A stretch of DNA of 64,000 bases, from assembly GCA_019233755.1 (NCBI GenBank), contig JAFAMD010000025.1, positions 124,001-188,000 on the forward strand, read 5' to 3'. The notes under the pieces were generated by a model. The model was not told where the DNA came from and searched no databases. It worked only from the letters and a program-made list of their open reading frames with translations. The translations under genes and the position numbers were made by a program. Each line of letters begins with the position of its first letter. Positions within the stretch are counted from its first letter, which is position 1. Below are positions 34,536 to 42,872 of the stretch, piece after piece. This stretch comes from Acidobacteriaceae bacterium. GTDB taxonomy: Bacteria; Acidobacteriota; Terriglobia; Bryobacterales; Bryobacteraceae.

Positions 34536-36359
34536 TCATGTCGTGGGGTGCAGGACAAACGCAATCGTGTGATCGCACGGGATGTTCTTGCCATTCAGCT
34601 TCGCAGGCGTAAACGTCCATTGCCTTGCGGCCGCAATTGCCTCCGCCGTGAGGGCGCCGCTTACGTGCTCGCTTGCGGTCCGCACCTGCGCGTCAGTGAC
34701 GCGTCCGTGTTCATCGATTCGAACTTGTATGTCGATCTCGGTTACCCCATAGGTTGGGATGCCATGAGTGTGCCCGAACGACGGCAGCGTTCGACTCAAG
34801 GGCTGGGGTGGAATATAAGAAGGCGCAGGCGTCGGCGGAATCGAACCAGGGGGCGTAGTGACCCTGGGCAAACCGGCGCCCGTTATAGGAGCTGAGCCGC
34901 GGCTTGAGTTCACCCATACTGCTGGCCTCGGGAGTAGCTTCTCACTCATCAGGGAAGCCGGAACAAAGCCGGGCGTTATCGTCGGCACTGTCACAGCCGG
35001 AGGCGGTGCCAGGAGCGCGCTCTCGACATGACTCGGGCCGGCGTGATCTGTTCGAGCCAGCAGACTCGATTTTTCCAGCTTCTGCGGGTCGCACAAAGCC
35101 AACACCATGAACGCGCTCTGCTGCCACTCAAGTTCAACACGGGCCGATGCGGCTTCGGCGCGCACTGCATCACGCGATGCCCATAGTTCGTCGTTTGTCG
35201 ATTGAAGGCCGGCTGTTGCGCGTTGAATCGTTAACTGCTCCAGTTCGTCGGCGAGTGTTTGCCTCTTCTGGGCCACCCGCAGCCGCGCGGCCGAAAGGAT
35301 TGCCCGCTGTTTGTTGTCCTCGATATCGCGACGCACTACGAGCTTCAGATCATCCGCATCGTGCTGCAAATTCTTGAACCTTGCCTGCAAATACGCGTTG
35401 GTTGCCTCCACATCTCCGATGTGTCGCAGCGAAATGTAAAAGGCCGTATCCAGGTGCAGGACGTTTCCCCCTGCCAGGTAAGGGGTTACACCTTGCGGCA
35501 ACCCTTTCTCTGAATTCCATAGGTACGAATAGCCGGCCGACAGCGATTCGAAATGAAATTTATGCTTTGCCGGCGCTACCGAAAGCTCGCCGAGATGTTC
35601 GCTTATAGTCTTGAAGTCTTCATTCGAACTGAGCGCCGCGTTGAGCAACTGCTCGGACTCCGGAAGGTCCTCGCCCACTGCGATCTGCCTCAGATCGTCG
35701 GTGGCGATCTCCACTTTGTTGGCCATGCCGTCGCGGCCCACAAGCCGTACCAGAGCCAACTTCGCGGCGTCTGTCTGGGCCCTCGCCTCCACGCAGTCGC
35801 TTTCGAGCGCCGTGAGATCCTGCTCGAAGCGAACTACGTCTAATTTTGTGATCCGGTTGAAGGAAACCAACGTTTGTACCTTCTGGCGATCTGCGATTCT
35901 TTTTCCCCAGAGATCGCAGTTGTGCTTTCTCAGATCCTGCGCTTCAGCCAGGTTGAAGAACTGGCTCGTAACGTTTACTTCGGCGTTGACCCGATTACGA
36001 GCATGGCCTATCTCTGCCTGAATCAGGCCCATTCGCGCCAGTTCTACGTTTACGGGAGAAGGCGCGGTTCGCTTGTTGACGGAAAAGCTGCCCCCGATGC
36101 TTGTCGCCAGCAGCAACGGATTGGAGAAGCTCCATATGCTGAACTGCGGTCGGAATTCGACTCGCGTCTTGTTCAGCGCTTCGAGCATGGCCAGTTCGAG
36201 CCGCGCGTTTTGAACTGAGGTATCGTCCATATCCACCTTGGCAACCGCCATGCGCAACGCGTCGCTCAGATGCCATGCGCCGTTAGGATCGGCGGATTTG
36301 ACGATCGCCGCAAATAAAAGTACGACAGTAATCGCCAGGAGCGTTCGTAGTCGTAACAT
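34536..36359 (-). CDS. TolC-like outer-membrane channel fused to TonB C-terminal domain
   Basis: A 607-residue protein with a signal peptide (1-22). Residues about 30-425 carry the TolC/OEP coiled-coil layout (repeats with LELAMLEALNKTRVEF and later RAILSAARLRVAQKRQTLAD). A Pro-rich linker (about 430-515) leads to a C-terminal domain (about 520-607), TYGVTEIDIQVRIDEHGRVT, then AAARQWTFTPAKLNGKNIP, which is a TonB_C type fold. The TolC part would form the outer-membrane duct; the TonB_C part may bind peptidoglycan or a receptor. The fusion is unusual. A GGAGG site lies 5 nt upstream of the ATG. It is followed by the HlyD-type gene. Confidence 0.78.
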   Translation of the reverse strand: MLRLRTLLAITVVLLFAAIVKSADPNGAWHLSDALRMAVAKVDMDDTSVQNARLELAMLEALNKTRVEFRPQFSIWSFSNPLLLATSIGGSFSVNKRTAPSPVNVELARMGLIQAEIGHARNRVNAEVNVTSQFFNLAEAQDLRKHNCDLWGKRIADRQKVQTLVSFNRITKLDVVRFEQDLTALESDCVEARAQTDAAKLALVRLVGRDGMANKVEIATDDLRQIAVGEDLPESEQLLNAALSSNEDFKTISEHLGELSVAPAKHKFHFESLSAGYSYLWNSEKGLPQGVTPYLAGGNVLHLDTAFYISLRHIGDVEATNAYLQARFKNLQHDADDLKLVVRRDIEDNKQRAILSAARLRVAQKRQTLADELEQLTIQRATAGLQSTNDELWASRDAVRAEAASARVELEWQQSAFMVLALCDPQKLEKSSLLARTDHAGPSHVESALLAPPPAVTVPTITPGFVPASLMSEKLLPRPAVWVNSSRGSAPITGAGLPRVTTPPGSIPPTPAPSYIPPQPLSRTLPSFGHTHGIPTYGVTEIDIQVRIDEHGRVTDAQVRTASEHVSGALTAEAIAAARQWTFTPAKLNGKNIPCDHTIAFVLHPTT

Positions 36360-36433
36360 AGATCCTCCGTGTCCAGACGAAATCGTTGTTACCCTTTAAC
36401 AACAGCCCTACAACTGACCGTGCGTCTTTCCGC

Positions 36434-37447
36434 TCAAGCAAGAAGCTTGCGGAGTATCAGATGGCTGGCTGTCATCCGAAAACCTTTGTTCTCCAGAACC
36501 CGGTTCGCGTCCAGGTTACGGAGTTGCGAATACCCCTCTACCAGGTCGACATTCCGCTCACGAAACCATTCCAAGGCCGACGTCAGTGCACATGTCGCCG
36601 CCCCTTCTCTCCGCCTCTCGGGCCTGCAACCGGCCGTTTCGATCTTTCCGTAACGGATGCCAAGCAGCGACGATGTCGCGGCATCGATCTGGCATGTTGC
36701 GTATGCCACAATCTGATTGGCATTTTCAGCTACCACAATCGCGTCTGCGCACGCGCAGGCCGCCCGGGCGCACCTGCACTTCAGCTTTGACGCGAGCTCG
36801 CTCCCAAGTACGGAACTGTCCCCAAACCGCTCATCGATAGCGCAGTCCCCTGCAATCGCCAGAATGTCCGGCAAATCGGCTTCGGTCGAAACCCGGCTCT
36901 CAAATCGGTCGTTCACTCGATGAGCTTCCGTACTGTGTGGTGAAATTCCAAACACCAGGTTCCCTTCGACAATCCGGAAGCCTGCTTCCTCTAACCCGTG
37001 CAGAGCCGCCAGGTCCTCCGGATCTGTCTGTGCAGTAAGGCAGCGAATACCATTTGCATGCAACCCGTTGAATACGCCGTCAAGCAATTCGGCGACGATT
37101 GCGCGGCTCTGAACATAGTCCCCATCCGTGAGCATGAATTCCAGGCGGCCAACCGCGAAGCCGAATACTTCACTTTCTTCGGGAAGTTTGCGCCAACATG
37201 CCAGCCCGACCATGACCCCGCTCCTGCGCACGACAACCAGAAACGAATCCCGGCGGCTGAGGAGTGTGCTCGCTCTATTCACCGCCAGCCGTTGAACGGC
37301 TGCGGGAGAAACGAACCTAGAATACGAACGACACAACTCCGGTAATCGCTGGAGTAAGCTCAGGGGTATCCGTTCTATGGAAACGATTGACAGAGGCGGG
37401 TCCGGCATTATATCTGCGGCGTCCATTATTTCCAAGCCTCGAATCAT
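36434..37447 (-). CDS. GNAT-type acetyltransferase, two GNAT-like halves
   Basis: About 337 residues from the ATG at 37447. An open frame extends to 37816, but that part overlaps the NusG-like gene in another frame and encodes basic low-complexity residues, so it is rejected. Two GNAT-like repeats seem present: one around DFLVVVRRSGVMVGLACW-type residues and a second with IVVAENANQIVAYATCQID (about 240-260) and RRREGAATCALTSALEWFRE (about 280-300), which fits the acetyl-CoA motif A region. It lies between the NusG paralogue and the TolC-like gene. A role in acetyl transfer to sugars, proteins or lipids is unproven. The start codon is not certain; alternatives are GTG at 37486 and ATG at 37426. 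Confidence 0.6.
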   Translation of the reverse strand: MIRGLEIMDAADIMPDPPLSIVSIERIPLSLLQRLPELCRSYSRFVSPAAVQRLAVNRASTLLSRRDSFLVVVRRSGVMVGLACWRKLPEESEVFGFAVGRLEFMLTDGDYVQSRAIVAELLDGVFNGLHANGIRCLTAQTDPEDLAALHGLEEAGFRIVEGNLVFGISPHSTEAHRVNDRFESRVSTEADLPDILAIAGDCAIDERFGDSSVLGSELASKLKCRCARAACACADAIVVAENANQIVAYATCQIDAATSSLLGIRYGKIETAGCRPERRREGAATCALTSALEWFRERNVDLVEGYSQLRNLDANRVLENKGFRMTASHLILRKLLA

Positions 37448-37497
37448 AAATGCTAATGTCCTATGGAAACTCTCTTCGAAACACACATGTTCAGGCC

Positions 37498-38079
37498 TTA
37501 GGTCGCCTGCACTGACGTTCGATCGATTTCTAACATCACAGATCGTTGTAGAATCTCGATCGACAGAATCAATTCCATACTCTTGTTCTTCGTATCCCTT
37601 ATCTTTCCGGCGATACCCGCCAGAGGTCCTTCGGCAATGCGAACGACGTCGCCGACACGCACATAGGGACAGGGGTTTAACTCGATTCGTTTCGCTGTCG
37701 CGATTTGTATTGCCCGTATCTCTTCTTCTTCGACGGGCAAGGGCTTTCCCGCGCTGTGAATCCATCCGAGGACGGATGGAATCCGCGACGGCACGGTGGA
37801 CCGGGAAGGATCGCAATACAAAAAGACATAGCCTGGAAAAAGCGGGAGTTGAAATTTCCGCAGCCGTTGTCCATAAGTGTGGCGTCTGGTGAACAATGGC
37901 AAAAAGGTGATGTGTCCCAGGTTCTCAAGCATCCGTGACACGCTTTTCTCGTGTCTGGGCCGCACACGCAGCACAAACCATCGGTTCCTAACCCGGCTCG
38001 CCGATATATCTGAAACTTCTGAATACGAACCGATCAGGATTGTTGCCGATTGACGGTGTTCTATCGGAATACTTGACAT
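37498..38079 (-). CDS. Specialised NusG paralogue (RfaH/UpxY/LoaP type antiterminator)
   Basis: A 193-residue protein with a NusG N-terminal domain (about 30-130; NRWFVLRVRPRHEKSVSRML, FLPLFTRRHTYGQRLRKFQL and PLFPGYVFLY) and a C-terminal KOW-like domain (about 140-190; RVGDVVRIAEGPLAGIAGKI). The length and the LPLFPGYVFLY phrase match polysaccharide-linked paralogues rather than housekeeping NusG, which would be flanked by secE and rplK. Such proteins travel with RNA polymerase and let it read through long polysaccharide operons. It is the first gene of the downstream locus, and its leader contains two nested hairpins and an ops-like motif. Confidence 0.88.
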   Translation of the reverse strand: MSSIPIEHRQSATILIGSYSEVSDISASRVRNRWFVLRVRPRHEKSVSRMLENLGHITFLPLFTRRHTYGQRLRKFQLPLFPGYVFLYCDPSRSTVPSRIPSVLGWIHSAGKPLPVEEEEIRAIQIATAKRIELNPCPYVRVGDVVRIAEGPLAGIAGKIRDTKNKSMELILSIEILQRSVMLEIDRTSVQAT

Positions 38080-38127
38080 AGCTGTCGCCTACTCACGTCC
38101 TGGCGTGAGCTCTTTCAGCTGACAGCT
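38080..38127 (-). promoter_or_regulatory. Nested hairpin leader abutting the NusG-paralogue start
   Basis: On the reverse strand AGCTGTC (38127-38121) pairs with GACAGCT (38086-38080), enclosing an inner stem CTCACG/CGTGAG (38109-38104 and 38097-38092, loop CCAGGA). The start codon ATG lies at 38079-38077, directly against the outer stem, and the AGG of the probable ribosome site lies between the two stems. Folding would therefore limit translation initiation. This is a likely control point for the antiterminator. Confidence 0.55.
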
Positions 38128-38171
38128 TGCTTAGAGCAGGTGTCGTTCCGGAGTTACGACGCCTCGCGAAA

Positions 38172-38178
38172 CTACCGC
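38172..38178 (-). promoter_or_regulatory. ops-like motif GCGGTAG in NusG-paralogue leader
   Basis: On the reverse strand GCGGTAG, in the context TTAGCGGTAGTTTCGC, lies about 95 nt upstream of the NusG-paralogue start. It matches seven core bases of the ops element bound by RfaH (GGCGGTAGCnTG). The position in a leader is what is expected of a recruitment site, but a 7-base match is modest evidence. Confidence 0.3.
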
Positions 38179-38277
38179 TAACTGACTGTGGGAGAATCCG
38201 TTTCAGCAGAGAGGGAAGCGGGGCGGGCGCTCTCGTAGGAACACCTGAAGTGGAACGGACGCACCCCAAAATGGCAT

Positions 38278-40116
38278 TTAACTTCCACTGATCACCTGGG
38301 AGACGCTGGACTGCTTCTTAACAAGGCTGCGGATCAAAGCGTCCAGTACTTGCGTTTCGGCTGGCTTGAGCAGATAGGTAGCGAACCCCGCGGCCTTTGC
38401 TTTATTTTCGTTTGACTCGTCCGACGAACCGGTCAAAGCGATCGCTGGGATTGACGCGATTTCTGCGTTGGCACGAATCCTTTCCAGCATCTCGCAACCG
38501 TCGACGCCGGGAACATGAATGTCGGAAATAATAAGGTCCGGCCTCTCGCGGCCGGCGGTCTCGATTGCTTCGATACCGTTTTCTGCCGGCAGCACGATGT
38601 GGCCCAGAGCTTCCAATTCCATCTTAGTGACTGCTAAGACATCCGTTGCGTCTTCAACCAGTAAGATACGCACCGGTTCTTCCTGCACTTGTTGAGATTT
38701 CTGTTTCACCCTGCCGCACTGTGCTGAGCTAAGTGGAATCCGAATGTAGAAAGTGCTCCCGCAGTCCCGTCCTTTACTATCGGCCCAAATAGTACCTTTG
38801 TGAAGAGTTACGATTTGTTCGGCAATTGCCAGGCCCAAGCCTAAGCCAGTCTCCTGACGGAGTAACGCGTCTCGACCCCGGCGAAATGGCAGAAAGATTT
38901 CGCGAAGCTGGTCCGGATCGATCCCGCTTCCCGTATCGCGTATCTCCACTTGAGCGTGTTCATTATCACTACGGCAGGAAATCGTCACGCTCCCGCCCGC
39001 CGGCGTGTACTTGATTGCGTTGATGATGACATTCGCAAACACTTGCTGGAGTCTGAACGGGTCTCCGAAAAGCCACGCCGGTCGATTCGTGCATTCCTTG
39101 TGAATCGAGAGCCCCTTTGCATGAGCGATTCCGGCGAGATCCTCTATGCAGCTTGACAGTACCTCGTGTACATCGAGCGGTATTGACTCGAGTAGCCCAG
39201 CCCCTGTCCGAGAAGTATCAAGGTAACGTTCGTTAAGCCGCGCGAGTAACTCGGCATTTCTCTGGACCGCTCTGACAGCCTGAGATAGACCCGGGTCCTC
39301 GATAATAACGCTGCGTCCTTTCAAATACTTGGTCCAGCTGATAATCGCCGCAACGGAGTTACGCACCTCGTGACTGAGCATCGCGGCGGCCCGCGCGGTC
39401 GACTCCGGCCGGTCTGCATCGCCGGGAACTTCGCCCAAAGTCTCCTTCCCCCAACCGGCGACCGCCAGCGCGAAAGCTAAGGAGGCTGACAACATCTCGA
39501 GACGCAAGAGCGTGCGGGATGAGAACTTTCGATGAGGCGTTGAGAGGAACAGGGTTAACAGCGCCAGGAGACGACCGCCGAACGAAATTGGCAAACACAA
39601 GGCCGAGTACACCGCCGCCTCGCGGAAAAAAGCTGCATCTGCCACCCCCTCGGTTATTTCATCAATCCAGTTTGTGCCGAACCGCTCAAAGCGGATCGGT
39701 TTCCCTCGCGAGACCCGATGCAGAACCTTTCGTCCCGACCAAAGCAGTAGAAGGTCCAAGTTGTCGCCCGAATGGTCCGGCGGCGGGCCGGGTCCAACCG
39801 ATGTTGCGGCGACAAAGGCTCCGACCTGGCATAGCTCGAGATTTTGATCCACCAGGCAGGCGGAGCCCCAATCCGCATACTGATCGACGCAGATTTGCGT
39901 AACGGCGGCAAGAACCGAGCGAGGATCAAAGAAATTGCTGCTAAGGAGCGCTGCCTCAGCGAGAAATCGACTGTCGGCGATTGCAGGTTCGTAGTCGCGT
40001 TTTGCGCGATGAATACGGTTAACCTTCCGTAGGCTGCCGTCCTCCCCGTCCGAATCACATTCGCAGTCCAACATGCCGCACACCTCCGATACCGCAGCGG
40101 CTAACGCCCCCCGCAA
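38278..40116 (-). CDS. Hybrid sensor histidine kinase with GAF-like and receiver domains
   Basis: A 612-residue cytoplasmic kinase. A GAF-like region (about 45-215) is followed by the HisKA domain with His249 in MLSHEVRNSVAA, then an HATPase with the N-box NVIINAIKYTPAG, G1 DTGSGID and G2 TGLGLGLAI. A C-terminal receiver domain starts near 485 (RILLVEDATDV); its phosphoacceptor Asp is in LIISDIHVPG, and the motif ALTGSSDE follows. No membrane helix is seen. The gene is 198 nt upstream of the NusG paralogue on the same strand. It may tie the polysaccharide locus to a cytoplasmic signal; partner unknown. Confidence 0.88.
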   Translation of the reverse strand: MRGALAAAVSEVCGMLDCECDSDGEDGSLRKVNRIHRAKRDYEPAIADSRFLAEAALLSSNFFDPRSVLAAVTQICVDQYADWGSACLVDQNLELCQVGAFVAATSVGPGPPPDHSGDNLDLLLLWSGRKVLHRVSRGKPIRFERFGTNWIDEITEGVADAAFFREAAVYSALCLPISFGGRLLALLTLFLSTPHRKFSSRTLLRLEMLSASLAFALAVAGWGKETLGEVPGDADRPESTARAAAMLSHEVRNSVAAIISWTKYLKGRSVIIEDPGLSQAVRAVQRNAELLARLNERYLDTSRTGAGLLESIPLDVHEVLSSCIEDLAGIAHAKGLSIHKECTNRPAWLFGDPFRLQQVFANVIINAIKYTPAGGSVTISCRSDNEHAQVEIRDTGSGIDPDQLREIFLPFRRGRDALLRQETGLGLGLAIAEQIVTLHKGTIWADSKGRDCGSTFYIRIPLSSAQCGRVKQKSQQVQEEPVRILLVEDATDVLAVTKMELEALGHIVLPAENGIEAIETAGRERPDLIISDIHVPGVDGCEMLERIRANAEIASIPAIALTGSSDESNENKAKAAGFATYLLKPAETQVLDALIRSLVKKQSSVSQVISGS

Positions 40117-40769
40117 ATCATATGAGTTTAGGTCGAGTCTCCCCTGAGAGGGACACTCTGGCTAGTGAGTCCGACACCATTGATGTAAATCGTAGCTCTA
40201 CGGCGTAAAAGCTCCGACTGGAAAATTCACCAGTTCTTATCCTAATTCCAACCCTGGAATATGGCGATGTATCGTTATTGGGCGTAATTTACCGGTTAGA
40301 TTACCAGTGCAATTGATGTTGACTAAATACTAGTAAGGGGTAATACTCAGGAACACGGCCATAGACCATAAAGTCGACCTTCCTCGGGGTGTCAGGCGTA
40401 TTTCTCGGCTTCGTGAGTCGGATTCGATTTTCGTGATCTGACGGTGTATTGATCACGACTCGCAATTCGGCTGATAGTGTTCCGAGAGGTCGTCGCAGCG
40501 TGCAAGCGGAGGTACAAAGCTGCGCCATGATGAAGTTCCCTCAGGACGAGTCGCTAATCCCTTCTCGACCATTTATAAATGTTGATTATGAATTAAGCGC
40601 CCCGACGCCGCATAGTCAAACTACGCAGAAATCGGCCGGACCCAGAACGGGTCCACTGTGTACGTTTGTCTCTAATAGGGGCCTCGAATACCGTTACGGC
40701 GAACGCAAGCGCTCCAGGCTGCTTCCGAATTCGAAGAATTTAGCACTGACGCAGCGAGGTATATCCCCC
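40117..40769. other. Divergent regulatory region between two sensor kinases
   Basis: About 650 bp with no convincing gene. The plus-strand frame open from 40449 continues into the second kinase but encodes residues without family character, and the GAGGT site before ATG 40770 supports the later start. Two adjacent inverted repeats occur on the left: ACTGG/CCAGT (40217-40221, 40230-40234) and ATTCCA/TGGAAT (40245-40250, 40255-40260, spacer 4). The region is more AT-rich than its neighbours. It probably holds promoters in both directions, none with a clear sigma-54 pattern. Confidence 0.5.
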
Positions 40770-41462
40770 ATGGACACCCTCGAGCAAATTCGGCTGCATC
40801 GGCTCGCGAACTTGGCACATGACGTCAGGAATGCGCTGTCTCCTATCCGCGGCTATGGACGACTGATATTGAACGGAGAGTTCGGCCCCATCAGAGCTGA
40901 GCAGCGCGAGATCCTGACAGTCATTCTCGCCAATGCCCAGAAGGCAATCCAGTTGACCGGCAAAATGGAGCGACTGTTCCGTACCGAGGAGGTGCTTCAG
41001 CTCGAAACTGTTGATCTCATTCGATTGGTAGCCGATGTCCTCGGACGCTTCCGGCGGCTGACCACGGCAGACTCAGTGGATCTCTTTTGCGAGGGGGATT
41101 GTTCATCCTTCACAACATTCGCTGATGCCAGAAAGCTGCGATGCGCGCTCGCGAAGTTGATCAGCCTGCCGCTCAGAGGCGCACGGGGAGGAGTTTTGGT
41201 GAGCGTACGCCAGCATGGCGAACACGTAGAGATCCGCGTGCGATCGAAATCCCCGGCAAGGAATGGTGTTATTCGCGAAATTATTGACCAACAGGCCATT
41301 TCCAAGCGGAATCGCCGTGAGATTAAGTCCGCCAACTTTGTCGCCGACATTGTAACGGTGCACGGCGGACGAGCCCTGGTTCAAGGAGAGGCGAAAGACG
41401 GATTATACGGCTTAATCACCCTGCCCATCATCCGAGAGCGGATCGGCGTCGAAGCGGTTTGA
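40770..41462 (+). CDS. Histidine-kinase-like protein with degenerate ATPase domain
   Basis: A 230-residue protein from ATG 40770 (GAGGT site upstream; a longer frame starts at 40449 but is less likely). The HisKA region is intact: His17 in NLAHDVRNALSPIRGYG. The C-terminal part keeps the place of a HATPase domain, but its key boxes are missing. Where the N-box should be, the sequence is CALAKLISLPLRGARGG, without the Asn, and no D-x-G-x-G G1 box is seen. It may be a phosphotransfer protein or a regulator that dimerises with a full kinase. The sigma-54 regulator follows 9 nt after its stop, so the two are likely partners. Confidence 0.72.
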   Translation: MDTLEQIRLHRLANLAHDVRNALSPIRGYGRLILNGEFGPIRAEQREILTVILANAQKAIQLTGKMERLFRTEEVLQLETVDLIRLVADVLGRFRRLTTADSVDLFCEGDCSSFTTFADARKLRCALAKLISLPLRGARGGVLVSVRQHGEHVEIRVRSKSPARNGVIREIIDQQAISKRNRREIKSANFVADIVTVHGGRALVQGEAKDGLYGLITLPIIRERIGVEAV

Positions 41463-41471
41463 GAGGAAAAG

Positions 41472-42872
41472 ATGTTGAACCATGTGAAAGCGCACAGGCT
41501 CATGCCCCCCCGTCACCGCATTCTCGTCGTAGATGATGACCAGACGATTCGGGAATACCTGTGCCGTTACCTCTCCTCACGCGGCTATAGCGTGGACTGC
41601 TTGGCCTCAGGACATTCTGTCGTTTCGCGCCTGACATCGATCAATCGCCCGTCCCTTGTATTGCTGGATTTGTTGATGCCGCAGATGTCCGGTTTGGCCG
41701 TGCTTGCGGAGATGCTGAAGTTGGAACGCCCGGTTCCCGCGATTGTGGTATCCGGCGTCGGCCAAACCAGCACGGTCGTCGATGCGATGCGCATGGGTGC
41801 CTGCAATTATCTGCTCAAGCCCATTGATGAAGAGCAACTGGAACAGGCAATACAGCGTGCGCTGACCATCGGTTCTAATCCGCCAACGAAGATCGAAACC
41901 GACGATGGCGTGGATATTATTTGCAACAATCAGAAGCTCCGCAGGGTTCAGGATCTGGCGCGCCAGGTCGCCAATACGGATGTTCCGGTTCTCATAGTGG
42001 GCGAGTCCGGCGTTGGCAAGGAAGTGCTCGCGCGCTATATTCACTCCGTCTCCGTGCGAAGGAAAGAGCCATTCAATAAAGTCAATTGCGCGGCCATTCC
42101 CGCAGATTTGCTCGAAGCAGAGTTTTTCGGGTATGAGGCGGGCGCATTCACGGGTGCTGTTCGAGAGAAGCCCGGACAATTCGAATTAGCGGGCAACGGC
42201 ACTATTGTTCTTGACGAAATTGGAGAGATGAATTGCCACCTGCAGGCGAAACTCCTGCATGTCCTGCAGGACGGCGAGTATAGCCGCATCGGCGGCGTTC
42301 GCCGGCTGCGGCTGCAAGCCCGAATTCTGGCTCTAACGAATCATGATCTGGCGAGCGATGTGAGAAATGGGGAGTTTCGCAAGGACCTCTATTTCCGCCT
42401 GAACGTCGTCCGCGTGGAAATTCCTCCGCTACGCGAGCGCCCGGAAGACATCCCGAGCTTGTGCCACTATTTTGCCCAAAAGTACTACCGGAGATACAAC
42501 AGACCGGAAGCAGACTTTCCAGAGCGGCTCGTGCAGCAATTTTGCAAGTACTCATGGCCGGGGAATGTTCGCCAGCTCGAAAACGCCGTTAAACGCTTCG
42601 TGATTATTCCGGATGCGGAAGCACTTCTTTCGGAATTGAGCCATTCCGGAATGGAGACCCAGACCGAGGTCCACGCTCCACTTTCGCTGCGAGACACCTG
42701 CTCGCGTGCTTTCGAACAAACCGAAAAAGAGATCGTATTTCGCACCCTCGAGGAAGTGAATTGGAATCGAAAGCTGGCAGCCGAAAGACTTGGCGTCTGC
42801 TACAAATCGCTGCTTAACAAACTCAAAAAATGGGAAGTTCCCGCCAAGAAGTCTGCCGACTGGACCCATTGA
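41472..42872 (+). CDS. NtrC-family sigma-54-dependent response regulator
   Basis: A 466-residue regulator with a receiver domain (about 15-130, phosphoacceptor Asp66 in VLLDLLMPQMSG), a sigma-54 AAA+ domain (about 150-390) and a Fis-type helix-turn-helix (about 415-455; WNRKLAAERLGVCYKSLLNK). Walker A is GESGVGKE (177-184) and the GAFTGA loop is intact (224-229), so it should contact sigma-54. A GAGAGGAAAAG site precedes the ATG. It is transcribed with the degenerate kinase and divergent from the hybrid kinase and the polysaccharide locus, which it may control. Confidence 0.93.
   Translation: MLNHVKAHRLMPPRHRILVVDDDQTIREYLCRYLSSRGYSVDCLASGHSVVSRLTSINRPSLVLLDLLMPQMSGLAVLAEMLKLERPVPAIVVSGVGQTSTVVDAMRMGACNYLLKPIDEEQLEQAIQRALTIGSNPPTKIETDDGVDIICNNQKLRRVQDLARQVANTDVPVLIVGESGVGKEVLARYIHSVSVRRKEPFNKVNCAAIPADLLEAEFFGYEAGAFTGAVREKPGQFELAGNGTIVLDEIGEMNCHLQAKLLHVLQDGEYSRIGGVRRLRLQARILALTNHDLASDVRNGEFRKDLYFRLNVVRVEIPPLRERPEDIPSLCHYFAQKYYRRYNRPEADFPERLVQQFCKYSWPGNVRQLENAVKRFVIIPDAEALLSELSHSGMETQTEVHAPLSLRDTCSRAFEQTEKEIVFRTLEEVNWNRKLAAERLGVCYKSLLNKLKKWEVPAKKSADWTH

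Noticed and set aside
37448-37816. Open frame extending the GNAT gene upstream
   Set aside because: It overlaps the NusG-paralogue coding region in another frame, and its translation is basic low-complexity sequence with no family match.
40301-40528. 75-codon minus-strand frame in the divergent region
   Set aside because: No ribosome site, no family pattern, and it crosses the likely promoter area of two kinases.
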